5,656 nucleotides of DNA from Thioalkalivibrio nitratireducens (GTDB lineage Bacteria > Pseudomonadota > Gammaproteobacteria > Ectothiorhodospirales > Ectothiorhodospiraceae): assembly GCA_011390385.1 (NCBI GenBank), contig JAABSN010000214.1:1-5656 (forward strand). The letters run 5' to 3'. The notes under the pieces were generated by a model, which was not told the DNA's origin, made no database searches, and saw only the letters and a program-made list of their open reading frames with translations. The translations under genes and the position numbers were made by a program. Of the stretch, positions 5,570-5,656 are shown one piece after another. Each line of letters starts with the position of its first letter. Position 1 is the first letter of the stretch.

Positions 5570-5656
5570 CGCACCGCTCCGCGGTGGCTCGGTTCGAACC
5601 GATTGTTGATGGTCGGAGGTTCGAACCCTTCCGGACGCATACAACGAAAAACCCCG
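5570..5656. repeat. 146-bp tandem repeat, unit 3 (cut by window edge)
   Basis: The first 87 bases of a third unit, matching units 1 and 2 until the window ends inside the terminator at 5643. The opening hairpin has loop tcc in place of ttc with the stem kept. The array probably continues to the right. Confidence 0.93.

Noticed and set aside
4720..5640. 306-residue minus-strand ORF
   Set aside because: Its N-terminal half is only the tandem repeat translated in three successive phases. The remaining half mirrors the plus ORF and has no start codon of its own.
5278..5656. CRISPR array
   Set aside because: The 146-bp units are contiguous and nearly identical throughout, with no variable spacers and no cas genes.

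Overview
The window looks like chromosomal DNA from a GC-rich gammaproteobacterium. A Xanthomonadales- or Wenzhouxiangella-like organism is my best guess. It rests on the pairing of an ECF-type sigma factor with a transmembrane Ser/Thr kinase carrying TPR repeats, and on general codon and protein style; no marker gene confirms it. The one exported protein is acidic and lysine is scarce in the kinase, which would suit a marine or mildly halophilic host (weak inference).

Left part (1-1533): a minus-strand gene (209-970) encodes an exported protein built from two similar alpha/beta domains. It has a clear signal peptide, a good ribosome binding site and a strong intrinsic terminator (128-156). 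A ~55-bp imperfect direct repeat lies on both sides of this gene (1-54 and 1281-1336). The 563-bp divergent intergenic region (971-1533) holds the second repeat copy and an imperfect hairpin, but no convincing gene.

Centre (1540-4538): a two-gene operon on the plus strand. The first gene is an ECF-like sigma factor whose region 2.2 lacks most of the usual acidic patch. It overlaps by one base (TGATG) an 825-residue membrane Ser/Thr kinase with a C-terminal TPR domain. This resembles systems in which the kinase activates its sigma factor by threonine phosphorylation (EcfP/PknT, EcfK/PknS). The kinase carries His in place of the metal-binding Asn of its catalytic loop. A 34-nt near-perfect palindrome follows the operon.

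Right part (4539-5656): a spacer, then a strand-ambiguous ORF of unknown function (4762-5262, called on plus with low confidence). Next comes a tandem array with exact 146-bp period, two full copies and a third cut by the window edge. Each unit contains a degenerate tRNA-Arg-like 3' half, a bidirectional terminator, and an inverted tRNA 3'-end fragment beyond it. The array resembles in concept the tyrT/rtT repeats of E. coli, and its minus strand is open in all three frames, which creates long false ORFs.

The most interesting items are the sigma/kinase pair with its unusual residues and the tRNA-end/terminator tandem repeat.
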